Origin: Rhodocyclaceae bacterium
GTDB taxonomy: Bacteria; Pseudomonadota; Gammaproteobacteria; Burkholderiales; Rhodocyclaceae
Length of the DNA: 24,824 bases
Reading direction: 5' to 3'
Assembly: GCA_023253415.1 (NCBI GenBank)
Contig: JALRGK010000229.1
Coordinates: 1-24,824, forward strand
Shown one piece after another: positions 1-6,357 of the stretch. The translations under genes were made by a program, and so were the position numbers. Within the stretch, counting starts at the first letter, position 1; the number at the start of each line of letters is the position of its first letter. The notes under the pieces are model-generated. The model was not told where the DNA came from. It did no database searches and saw only the letters and a program-made list of their open reading frames with translations.

Positions 1-248
1 GCATGCGTTCCAATGCGCCAATAGTTAATAACACGGCCAGCCGCTTGATGCCGCTCGGCGAAATGTCGCATCGCCGAGAAAAACAGCGCTGTTCTCGCTC
101 TGTGGCTCCAGACATGCGTCGACTCGTCGGGCACTTCGGCCATCAACACAAAATCATGGGGTGACGCATGCGACATCAATGGATGCGGATCCGGATGCAA
201 CTGATCGCCCAAAACGAGAAATAGGCGAGGCGGGCTAGTCTGCGTCAT
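1..248 (-). CDS. Cryptochrome/photolyase-related protein (DPRP family), N-terminal part
   Basis: About 82 codons are visible and the gene runs off the left edge of the window. The translation begins MTQTSPPRLFLVLGDQLHPD and later contains the segments DFVLMAEVPDEST and FFSAMRHFAE. These match the N-terminal Rossmann-like domain of deoxyribodipyrimidine photolyase-related proteins (PF04244, the FeS bacterial cryptochrome/photolyase group), where L-x-LGDQL, a V-L-M-x-E-V strand and an S-A-M-R-H-F helix are typical. Family members bind FAD and usually a 4Fe-4S cluster in the C-terminal domain, which lies outside the window. They act as (6-4) photolyases or as light sensors. The ATG at 246-248 lies 23 nt downstream of the stop of the flavin reductase, so the two are probably co-transcribed. 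The family call is fairly firm; repair versus signalling cannot be decided from this fragment. Confidence 0.85.
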   Translation of the reverse strand, partial: MTQTSPPRLFLVLGDQLHPDPHPLMSHASPHDFVLMAEVPDESTHVWSHRARTALFFSAMRHFAERHQAAGRVINYWRIGTH

Positions 249-271
249 CACAATGGCGTCAGACCTTTTGT

Positions 272-754
272 TTACCGGGTGTGCAATGCACTCAACGAGG
301 CATAACCACCGTCATGAAACACGAGTGGACGAGGCACAGGATCTGCCGCGAAGCGTTTGACATTGCCCAGATAAAGCCGATGGTCACCACCATCCAGTTG
401 CTGGAAGTTATCCACCTCGAACCAGGCACAGCAACCGGCCAACAATGGCACCCCAGCCAGCCCTGGCGCCCAAGCGACGGCATCAAAAGGGTGATCTAGC
501 GATGACGCGAACAGATTCGAAATCTCGGCCTGTTCCTGCGACAGAATGTTGATGGCGTAAGATGATGTGGTCTCGAAAACAGCAAGATGGCGGGAGCTGA
601 GCTGCAGACTCCAGACGATCAGTGCGGGATCCAGTGACACGGTATTAAATGAACTGATCGTCAGACCCACGGCTAGGCCATTAGCATCTAGCGCCGTCAC
701 CACCGCCACTCCTGTTGGAAAGCGACCCAATGCCTGGCGAAAATCACGCTGCAT
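272..754 (-). CDS. Flavin reductase family protein (FMN-binding split barrel)
   Basis: The predicted protein has 160 residues. Near the N-terminus it reads FRQALGRFPTGVAVVTA and then GLTISSFNTVSLDPALIVWSL, the hallmark of the flavin reductase-like domain (PF01613). The C-terminal half has GGDHRLYLGNV, the usual GDH-x-x-x-x-G motif. Such proteins use NAD(P)H to reduce free FMN or FAD, often for a partner oxygenase or flavoenzyme. I chose the ATG at 752-754 because AGGAG sits just upstream of it and because it gives the normal family length. An in-frame ATG at 830-832 would add 26 residues and lacks a clear ribosome-binding site. The photolyase-like gene follows after 23 nt, so a supply of reduced flavin to that protein is possible, but this is inference. 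The substrate (FMN, FAD or riboflavin) cannot be read from the sequence. Confidence 0.85.
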   Translation of the reverse strand: MQRDFRQALGRFPTGVAVVTALDANGLAVGLTISSFNTVSLDPALIVWSLQLSSRHLAVFETTSSYAINILSQEQAEISNLFASSLDHPFDAVAWAPGLAGVPLLAGCCAWFEVDNFQQLDGGDHRLYLGNVKRFAADPVPRPLVFHDGGYASLSALHTR

Positions 755-867
755 GTCTCCTGTTGAGCCTGTCTGCTCAAAAGGAAAGGGCTCTGGATTA
801 ATCGTCTCTGGGGGACACGGGGTTCGGATCATGCCGATTCGGATGTAATACGTTAGGATGGGCGCAG

Positions 868-875
868 ATTATACC
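868..875. promoter_or_regulatory. Candidate overlapping -10 elements between flavin reductase and mutY
   Basis: The minus strand reads TATAAT at 873-868, and the plus strand reads TATACC at 870-875, in the 59-nt gap upstream of mutY. No convincing -35 is seen at 16-18 nt on either strand. The two genes are divergent, so a shared promoter region is expected here, but the exact elements are uncertain. Confidence 0.3.
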
Positions 876-891
876 GTTCCCATCACAACCC

Positions 892-1977
892 ATGCGCAAG
901 CCCATCAATGCCCCAGCTACCCCCGCCGATTGTGCTGTTGAGCTGACGACCAACATCGCGGGTCTCAAGAAATTTGCCGGGGCGCTCGTGCGCTGGCAAA
1001 AAAAGCATGGTCGGCATGATCTACCCTGGCAAAAGACCCGTGACCCTTACCGGATCTGGCTTTCTGAAATCATGCTGCAGCAGACCCAGGTGCAAACGGT
1101 GATTCCTTATTACCACCGCTTTCTGGAGCGCTTTCCAACCGTCTCCGCCCTGGCCACTGCACCGCTATCGGATGTACTCGCACTTTGGGCAGGTCTGGGT
1201 TACTACGCCAGGGCCCGCAACTTGCACGCCTGTGCCCAGGTGATTGTCAACAAGCATCAGGCACACTTTCCCGATAACTCGGTTCAGTTAGCAGAATTGC
1301 CCGGCATCGGTCGATCGACAGCCGCCGCCATTAGCGCATTCGCCTTCGGACAACGCGCCGCCATCCTGGATGGCAATGTCAAACGGGTGTTGTGCCGGGT
1401 GTTCGGCATCACGGGCATTCCAACAGCCACCGCCGTCGATCGACAACTCTGGCAACTGGCCGAAACCTTACTACCGTCCAAAGATGTCGAAGCCTACACG
1501 CAAGGCCTCATGGATTTGGGCGCCACGTGCTGCACCCGGACCAAGGCCCAATGTGACAGATGCCCAATGGTGGACTTCTGCGAGGCGTATCAGACTGACC
1601 GTGTCAGCGAGCTGCCGCATCGTAAAACACGACCAACGCTGCCAGTACGATCATCACAGGTCTGGCTCATCCGTGATGACAGCCACGTCTGGTTAGAGCG
1701 CCGTCAGGCCTGCGGTATCTGGGGGGGCTTGCTCAGCCTGCCGGATGCCGACAGCGTCGAGCTCCCCCGCAACGCTCAGAAACTGGATACCCGGCAAGTA
1801 CGCCATAAGTTTACGCACTTTGAACTACAAGCCGAGGTAACCCGTTATCGCATCCGGGCCACGGAGTCACCCACAGCCAGAAACCCGCATCGCGAGCTCG
1901 ACGCTTACCCACTCACAGAAGCTGAAGATCTGGCGCTGCCAACCCCGTGGCGCAAATTACTCGTTGCGGAAACCTAA
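892..1977 (+). CDS. mutY: A/G-specific adenine DNA glycosylase MutY
   Basis: This enzyme removes adenine mispaired with 8-oxoguanine or guanine, the key step that limits G:C to T:A mutation after oxidative damage. The 361-residue product is close to the E. coli length of 350. In order it shows WLSEIMLQQTQVQT with catalytic Glu59, the helix-hairpin-helix ELPGIGRSTAAAI at about 135-147, and LDGNVKRVL with catalytic Asp160. The 4Fe-4S ligands follow as C214-x6-C221-x2-C224-x5-C230. The C-terminal third (about 265-355) corresponds to the NUDIX-like domain that recognises 8-oxoG. All catalytic and cluster residues are present, so the protein should be functional. The N-terminus is about 20-25 residues longer than in E. 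coli, and the start could lie slightly downstream. The stop overlaps that of the convergent ubiX by two bases. Confidence 0.97.
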   Translation: MRKPINAPATPADCAVELTTNIAGLKKFAGALVRWQKKHGRHDLPWQKTRDPYRIWLSEIMLQQTQVQTVIPYYHRFLERFPTVSALATAPLSDVLALWAGLGYYARARNLHACAQVIVNKHQAHFPDNSVQLAELPGIGRSTAAAISAFAFGQRAAILDGNVKRVLCRVFGITGIPTATAVDRQLWQLAETLLPSKDVEAYTQGLMDLGATCCTRTKAQCDRCPMVDFCEAYQTDRVSELPHRKTRPTLPVRSSQVWLIRDDSHVWLERRQACGIWGGLLSLPDADSVELPRNAQKLDTRQVRHKFTHFELQAEVTRYRIRATESPTARNPHRELDAYPLTEAEDLALPTPWRKLLVAET

Positions 1978-2612
1978 ACAGTACCGCCCCAGCGTTGACC
2001 CAATGTATGCGGTACATGTAACTGATCCAGGATTCTGGCGACAACGAAATCCACTAGGTCAGCCACGCTTTGCGGATGCTCATAGAATCCCGGTGACGGC
2101 GGCACAATTACAGCACCCGCTTGCGCCAGACGCAGCATGTTTTCTAGATGAATCACCGAGAAGGGCGTTTCTCTAGGCACAACAATGAGGGTACGGCGTT
2201 CTTTGAGTACGACATCGGCAGCACGCTCAATCAGATTATCCGCCAGCCCGGCAGCGATACTAGCCAGAGTCCCCATGGAGCAGGGGCAGACCACCATCGC
2301 ATCCGGCGGGTTTGAACCAGAGGCGACCGGCGAGAACCAGGCGTCCCGCCCATAGACACGCAACTGACCCGAGCGCCCCGGAAAACGTTCTTGCAATAAC
2401 GAAGCAGCCTCTTCCGGCGATGAGGGCAAACGCATCTCCAGCTCTTGCTTAGCCACCACCTGAGCGGCTTGCGAATAAATCAGTTCGACCGTGACACCTG
2501 CTGACAACAGGCAATCCAAAAGACGCAAGCCATAAGGTAAGCCAGAGGCACCCGTCCAGGCCAGGCAAACACGCGCAGGGGTCACATGGGGTCGAGTTAT
2601 CGGGAGTGTCAT
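1974..2612 (-). CDS. ubiX: Flavin prenyltransferase UbiX
   Basis: UbiX joins dimethylallyl phosphate to reduced FMN to make prenylated FMN, the cofactor of UbiD-type decarboxylases. Through UbiD it serves ubiquinone synthesis. The 212-residue protein has the N-terminal LAWTGASGLPYGLRLLD motif (FMN phosphate binding, about 18-34), the VVCPCSMGTLASIAAGLADN segment, and the conserved VVPRETPFSVIHLENML stretch followed by PPSPGFYEHP near the C-terminus. These are the signature blocks of the family. The start ATG (2610-2612) overlaps the TGA of the upstream membrane-protein gene as ATGA, which implies translational coupling. It is the last gene of a tightly overlapped set that begins at rapZ. No ubiD is in this window. 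Paralogues of the Pad1 type acting on phenolic acids share these motifs, so the exact partner decarboxylase is not certain. Confidence 0.95.
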   Translation of the reverse strand: MTLPITRPHVTPARVCLAWTGASGLPYGLRLLDCLLSAGVTVELIYSQAAQVVAKQELEMRLPSSPEEAASLLQERFPGRSGQLRVYGRDAWFSPVASGSNPPDAMVVCPCSMGTLASIAAGLADNLIERAADVVLKERRTLIVVPRETPFSVIHLENMLRLAQAGAVIVPPSPGFYEHPQSVADLVDFVVARILDQLHVPHTLGQRWGGTV

Positions 2613-3154
2613 GACAAAGGTTTCGCGATCAGTTTTTTATCAGAATCTGCCGGCTGTGTCAGCCAGGCAACGATCAGGCCATTCAGCGTACCAAAAAACA
2701 GCGCTGCGCCCAAAAATACCGGTGCCAGCACCCAGACGCCTGGGCTGGGCACGAGCCATAGCCGGACAACCAGCAACTGCGCCATCGTGTGCGCTATGGC
2801 CGCCAACACCGACAGGGTCACCGGCCCAAACCATGTCGAGACTGAGCGCACCCAAGGTGTCGCTAGAAACAAGAGCAGCAAAGATGCCAAAGCGCCGCTT
2901 AATGAGAGGATAAAGCCCGGTGCGAGAAACTGGCCAACCAACATACTGACTGCCAGGACACGCAGCAGGGTTACCCAAGCTGCCGTTCCCCAATCATAGC
3001 GCAGCAGTACCAGCAGCGTCACAATGTTCGCCAACCCCGGCTTTACACCGGGTAAAGGGCTGGGCACGGCCGATTCCACCAGGGCAATCGCAATAGCTGC
3101 CGCCGTCAAACGGGCAATCCGGTGATCATCCGGCGTCAGGATCAGCGTACGCAT
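2609..3154 (-). CDS. Gx transporter family membrane protein (Hpre_diP_synt_I domain)
   Basis: This is a hydrophobic protein of 181 residues with about five predicted membrane segments. It contains VPSPLPGVKPGLANIVTLLV near the N-terminus, then GTAAWVTLLRVLAVSML and LSGALASLLLLFL. The PLPG-x-K-x-GLANI motif is diagnostic of PF07456, often labelled heptaprenyl diphosphate synthase component I. That label is probably misleading, because the fold resembles small ECF-type substrate-binding membrane components and such genes often sit beside NusG-domain-II, ApbE or prenyl synthase genes. I chose the ATG at 3152-3154, which overlaps the TGA of the preceding gene as TGATG. A longer reading frame upstream would run through that gene and is unlikely. 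The ubiX start overlaps its stop. The substrate is unknown; a link to flavin or isoprenoid supply is suggested only by neighbours. Confidence 0.82.
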   Translation of the reverse strand: MRTLILTPDDHRIARLTAAAIAIALVESAVPSPLPGVKPGLANIVTLLVLLRYDWGTAAWVTLLRVLAVSMLVGQFLAPGFILSLSGALASLLLLFLATPWVRSVSTWFGPVTLSVLAAIAHTMAQLLVVRLWLVPSPGVWVLAPVFLGAALFFGTLNGLIVAWLTQPADSDKKLIAKPLS

Positions 3155-3558
3155 CAATAAGCCATCGACTCGTACGTGGATTGACCACCCGTCAGCGACA
3201 GGCTGATGTGGTTCGGTGCACAAAGCGCCATTTCGCCGGGGCGCGTCAGCCAGCCCTGCTTAACACAGTATTGACGCGGCCCAGGGTCACTCACCACTCG
3301 CGCCCGCCCGGACTCGATCCGGATCACCGTCGAACCTAAAGGACCCGATACCGTGACTGTGCGTGCCTCGCTCAACGGATATGCCGCTACCAGTAGACCA
3401 TCGCGTCGAACCTGCGCCTCTGCGGCCGGGCCGGCTTGCCACAGCGAGACGGAGAGCCCCAGCCAACCAGCAACACAGACTAGCAAGACTAGTAGATCAC
3501 CGGGGCGTAGTAGTTGTTTCAGCAGGCGGGGCCAATTCACGATGACGCACCAATACAT
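3154..3558 (-). CDS. NusG domain II-containing protein, membrane-anchored
   Basis: This is a small protein of about 134 residues with one N-terminal membrane segment (GDLLVLLVCVAGWLGLSVSL) followed by an extracytoplasmic domain. The domain contains GPLGSTVIRIESGRARVVSD and then YCVKQGWLTRPGEMALCAPN, which matches the NusG_II family (PF07009): a G-x-x-x-x-I-x-I-x-x-G strand, a conserved C-x-x-x-G-W and a second cysteine before a PN pair. Despite its name it is not a transcription factor. In other bacteria such proteins occur with Gx transporters and ApbE/Rnf-type flavinylation genes. The start is uncertain: ATG at 3556-3558 or GTG at 3538-3540, neither with a good ribosome-binding site. Either start lies inside the 3' end of rapZ, so translation is probably coupled. 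Function is unknown; the two cysteines (about 60 from the C-terminus and nearer) may form a disulfide. Confidence 0.72.
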   Translation of the reverse strand: MYWCVIVNWPRLLKQLLRPGDLLVLLVCVAGWLGLSVSLWQAGPAAEAQVRRDGLLVAAYPLSEARTVTVSGPLGSTVIRIESGRARVVSDPGPRQYCVKQGWLTRPGEMALCAPNHISLSLTGGQSTYESMAY

Positions 3559-4363
3559 CAGGTCGATGAGCAAACTGTGTCGCCAACCATTCGGTGATCC
3601 ATACCGAACGATGCTGTCCACCGGTGCAACCAATAGCAACCGTCAGATAGGAGCGATTGTCATGTCCATATTTAGGCAACCAGTCTTTAACAAAACGGGC
3701 AATGTCTTCGCGCAATTTCACCGCATCAGGCTGTGCTTCGAGGAAAGCCGCTACCGGCGCGTCCTTGCCTGTCAACGGTCGTAGCACCGGATCGTAGTGC
3801 GGATTCGGCAGGCAACGTACATCGAACATCAGATCCGCATCGCGCGGCACACCATGTTTGAAACCGAATGATTCAAACACCAATGTCAGTCCATCCTGGC
3901 TATCCACCTTGAGAAAATCACGAATCCAGGCACGTAACACGGCCGGTTTCAAATAACTGCTATCCAGTCGATGCCCCATCTCTGCAACAGGCTCTAACAG
4001 CGCACGCTCATGGCGTAGCGCTTCGGCGAGCGTCATCGTTTCACTGGTCAGCGGGTGAGCACGACGCGTCTCCGAAAAACGCTGCAGCAGCGTTTCATCA
4101 CTCGCGTCGAGAAACAGCACGCTGACCCGGGCATCGCGGCGCAAATCATCCAAGGCTTGCGGCAAAGCTTCCAGGGACGGGCCACTGCGCACGTCGACTG
4201 CCACACCGATCCGGGTATAACCATCCCGACGCAGATGCCCCACTAAAACCGGCAACATATCGGCCGGGAGATTATCGACGCAGTAGTACCCCGCGTCCTC
4301 CAGTACCGCGAGGGCAATAGATTTTCCCGAGCCGGAAAGGCCGCTGATAACGACAAGTTCCAT
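3497..4363 (-). CDS. rapZ: RNase adapter protein RapZ
   Basis: The predicted protein has 288 residues, close to the 284 of E. coli RapZ. The N-terminal kinase-like domain begins MELVVISGLSGSGKS with a Walker A at about residues 8-15, followed by YYCVDNLPADMLP, a highly conserved family block. The C-terminal domain carries LTVAIGCTGGQHRSVWITEWL, the conserved C-T-G-G-x-H-R-S motif involved in RNA and metabolite binding. In enterics RapZ binds the small RNA GlmZ, presents it to RNase E and senses glucosamine-6-phosphate. In betaproteobacteria that partner RNA is usually not recognised, so the role here is inferred. I chose the ATG at 4361-4363 because it gives the canonical N-terminus; the frame stays open for 78 more codons upstream. 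It heads a minus-strand operon and diverges from the amidohydrolase. It is not next to ptsN or hprK here. Confidence 0.95.
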   Translation of the reverse strand: MELVVISGLSGSGKSIALAVLEDAGYYCVDNLPADMLPVLVGHLRRDGYTRIGVAVDVRSGPSLEALPQALDDLRRDARVSVLFLDASDETLLQRFSETRRAHPLTSETMTLAEALRHERALLEPVAEMGHRLDSSYLKPAVLRAWIRDFLKVDSQDGLTLVFESFGFKHGVPRDADLMFDVRCLPNPHYDPVLRPLTGKDAPVAAFLEAQPDAVKLREDIARFVKDWLPKYGHDNRSYLTVAIGCTGGQHRSVWITEWLATQFAHRPDVLVRHRELAPPAETTTTPR

Positions 4364-4441
4364 GATGGGTTCAGTATAGCTGGGGAATGCGCCATAATGG
4401 TGACAGATGATTAAACACAGAGGCATTGCCTCAGGTGCACT

Positions 4442-5617
4442 ATGACTTTGCCCGTACACATGCTTGACCTGCCTTATCTGGCGGATATCACCGCCATTCG
4501 CCGTGATATTCATGCGCACCCCGAGCTCGCCTTTGAAGAAAGCCGCACGGCTGATGTGGTAGCACGCGCCCTCGAGGGTTATGGCGTTGAGGTACACCGG
4601 GGTCTGGCGGGCACGGGTGTGGTCGGTGTTATCAAAGGTAAGCTTGGCAACAGCAGCCGCATGGTCGGCCTTCGTGCCGACATGGATGCACTACCCATGC
4701 CCGAGCTGAATGAGTTTCCGCATCGCTCCCGCCACAACGGCAAGATGCATGCCTGTGGTCATGATGGCCACACCGCCATGTTACTGGGTGCTGCACGCTA
4801 CCTGGCCGAACATCGCAATTTCGATGGCACAGCTGTCCTGATTTTCCAACCCGCCGAAGAAGGTGAAGGCGGTGCCCGGGTCATGATTGAACAGGGTCTC
4901 TTCAAACAATTTCCGGTCGAAGCTGTGTTCGGGCTACACAACTGGCCGGGGTTACCGGTCGGCCAGATGGCCATCATGCCCGGGCCAGTCATGGCCGGTA
5001 CCTGTGGCCTGGAAATTCTGATTCGCGGCCATGGCTGTCATGCCGCCATGCCACACCAGGGCGTTGACACCATTCTGGTTGGCACACAAATCATTCAAGC
5101 GTTGCAGACGGTGGTATCACGCAACCTTCACCCCTGTGATGCCGGCGTTGTTTCCGTCACGCAGTTTCATGCCGGCGATGCCTGGAATGTAATTCCGGAA
5201 GACGCCGTACTGCGCGGCACCATCCGCACCTTCAAACCAGCGGTCCAGCAACTCGTCGAGAAGCGGATTCAGGACATCTGCACGGGGATTGCCGCCACCT
5301 TCGGTGCTCAGGTAGAGGTACGCTTCGAACAGCGTTACCCACCGACTGTGAACTCTCCAGCGGAGGCGCGCTTCTGTCAGGAAGTTGCGACTCGACTGAT
5401 TGGTGAAACCCAAGTCATTACCGACGAATTGCCGTCCATGGGTGCCGAAGATTTTGCCTATATGCTGCTTGAAAAACCGGGCTGCTATGTCTGGCTGGGC
5501 AACGGTCCGGGCGAGGGTGGCTGCACGCTGCACAACCCGCATTACGACTTTAATGATGACATTACTGCACTCGGTGTGTCTTACTGGGTAGGCCTGACCC
5601 GGGCATTTCTGTCGTAA
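4442..5617 (+). CDS. M20 family amidohydrolase (hippurate hydrolase/aminoacylase-like)
   Basis: The 391-residue protein belongs to the M20D metallopeptidases, which split N-acyl amino acids such as hippurate, N-acetyl amino acids or IAA conjugates. The metal-binding set is complete: MHACGHDGH with Cys105 and His107, PAEEGEGGA with Glu139 and Glu140, FGLHNWPG with His166, and LHNPHYDFND with His364 near the C-terminus. The N-terminal RRDIHAHPELAFEE and GLRADMDALPM motifs are standard for the family. The lid/dimerisation domain lies at about 185-300, containing RGHGCHAAMPHQGVD. AGGTG lies just upstream of the ATG. There is no signal peptide, so it is cytoplasmic. It diverges from rapZ across 78 nt and converges on rfaH with 33 nt between stops, without an obvious terminator. 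The true substrate cannot be predicted from motifs. Confidence 0.92.
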   Translation: MTLPVHMLDLPYLADITAIRRDIHAHPELAFEESRTADVVARALEGYGVEVHRGLAGTGVVGVIKGKLGNSSRMVGLRADMDALPMPELNEFPHRSRHNGKMHACGHDGHTAMLLGAARYLAEHRNFDGTAVLIFQPAEEGEGGARVMIEQGLFKQFPVEAVFGLHNWPGLPVGQMAIMPGPVMAGTCGLEILIRGHGCHAAMPHQGVDTILVGTQIIQALQTVVSRNLHPCDAGVVSVTQFHAGDAWNVIPEDAVLRGTIRTFKPAVQQLVEKRIQDICTGIAATFGAQVEVRFEQRYPPTVNSPAEARFCQEVATRLIGETQVITDELPSMGAEDFAYMLLEKPGCYVWLGNGPGEGGCTLHNPHYDFNDDITALGVSYWVGLTRAFLS

Positions 5618-5650
5618 TCTCCCCGTGCATCACCGCCAGCGGCTTAGCGT

Positions 5651-6139
5651 TTAGAGTGCTGTGCGCAAATCTGCCGTAGCCACGGAAATTCGTTGTTGTT
5701 TCTGCATGAACTCGAGCAGCACGAAGCTTCGCTGTTCACCATCGGCAATTTCAAAAACACCTTCTAGACCCAGCAAAGGCCCGCTGACGAGTCGAATCGC
5801 ATCTCCGGCGGTAAAGAGCGACTTTTTCACTTCCTGAGTTCGCTCACGAACCACATCAATCACATCGTCCGGCACCGTGGCGTACATCTGGCCGAAGCGC
5901 ACCATCCCCGCTACACCCAGGGTCGATCTGATCGGGCCCCAGTTATCATTACCCTCTTCCAGGTGCAGGAACAGGTAGCGGGGAAACAAGGGTTCCATCT
6001 TCTTGAGCAACTTGCCCCGCTGGATACGCTCTACTTCTATCAAAGGCAGATAGGTCTCATAACCTTGGCGGACGAGGTTCTCCAGAGCCCGGCTTTCGTT
6101 GCGGGGTTTGCTCTGAACCAGGTACCAGGTGCGCGCCAT
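5651..6139 (-). CDS. rfaH: Transcription antitermination factor RfaH (specialised NusG paralogue)
   Basis: The 162-residue product has the NGN domain first, starting TWYLVQSKPRNESRALENL, then RGKLLKKMEPLFPRYLFLHL and GVAGMVRFG. This order and spacing match E. coli RfaH (162 residues). A C-terminal KOW-like segment follows (about 110-160), with VSGPLLGLEGVFEIADGEQRSFVLLEF. RfaH joins RNA polymerase paused at ops elements, suppresses Rho-dependent termination and promotes translation of long operons such as LPS, capsule and secretion loci. The basic RGK and the PLFPxYLF block distinguish it from housekeeping NusG, which is longer and normally sits in the secE-rplK cluster. It is monocistronic here, convergent with the amidohydrolase and divergent from metH. 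I did not find a clear ops site in the window, so its targets are probably elsewhere. Confidence 0.9.
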   Translation of the reverse strand: MARTWYLVQSKPRNESRALENLVRQGYETYLPLIEVERIQRGKLLKKMEPLFPRYLFLHLEEGNDNWGPIRSTLGVAGMVRFGQMYATVPDDVIDVVRERTQEVKKSLFTAGDAIRLVSGPLLGLEGVFEIADGEQRSFVLLEFMQKQQRISVATADLRTAL

Positions 6140-6192
6140 AATCGTGGCATTTTAACCATAGTCTTTTTTGTTTCTCCAACCCATTGATTTGC

Positions 6193-6221
6193 TTGACGTA
6201 GGCGCACCAGACCCGTATCGT
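6193..6221 (+). promoter_or_regulatory. Candidate sigma-70 promoter for the metH leader
   Basis: TTGACG at 6193-6198 is separated by exactly 17 nt from TATCGT at 6216-6221. Transcription would begin near 6228 and give a leader of about 130 nt before metH. It is the only good promoter match in the 203-nt gap between rfaH and metH on the plus strand. Confidence 0.5.
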
Positions 6222-6227
6222 CATGGC

Positions 6228-6353
6228 TTGGATTACTCCACGCGCCGATTTGAGCTCCTCAGCTTGCGGGCGCGTTAACAAATACTGCTAAAGCGATGGG
6301 ATGTCGAACACCCGCCGCTTACAGCCCCGCTGACCGGCGGGTTTGTTTTTTTT
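6228..6353 (+). promoter_or_regulatory. Candidate transcription attenuator (or small RNA) in the metH leader
   Basis: Three hairpins can be drawn. The first pairs 6240-6246 (ACGCGCC) with 6269-6275 (GGCGCGT). The second pairs 6291-6304 (AAGCGATGGGATGT) with 6308-6320 (ACACCCGCCGCTT): 12 pairs including one G-U, one mismatch, one bulge and a 3-nt loop. The third is the terminator hairpin 6310-6317 with 6335-6342. The second and third share 6310-6317 and cannot form together, which is the layout of an antiterminator and terminator. I do not recognise the conserved cores of the SAH, SAM-I/II or cobalamin riboswitches. The ligand, if any, is unknown. An alternative is an independent small RNA of about 125 nt with its own promoter and terminator. 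Confidence 0.5.
6310..6353 (+). terminator. Intrinsic terminator just upstream of metH
   Basis: The stem ACCCGCCG (6310-6317) pairs with CGGCGGGT (6335-6342), with a 17-nt loop, and a T-rich tract with a single G follows to 6353. No gene on the plus strand ends upstream of it, so it must act on a leader transcript. It ends only 4 nt before the metH ATG. Confidence 0.65.
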
Positions 6354-6357
6354 GAAG

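Noticed and set aside
2640..2993. Open frame of about 117 codons inside the Gx membrane-protein gene
   Set aside because: It is a shifted-frame shadow; the overlapping frame has the conserved Gx motif and membrane segments.
2609..3154. Naming this gene as heptaprenyl diphosphate synthase component I
   Set aside because: The label comes from one historical annotation; the protein is a small integral membrane protein without prenyltransferase motifs and resembles a transporter component.
3154..3558. Treating the NusG domain II protein as a NusG transcription factor
   Set aside because: It has no NGN domain, has an N-terminal membrane anchor and probably faces outside the cytoplasm. The true NusG paralogue here is RfaH.
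6228..6353. SAH, SAM-I/II or cobalamin riboswitch upstream of metH
   Set aside because: I looked for the conserved cores by eye and found none, so I did not name a class. A covariance-model search could overturn this.
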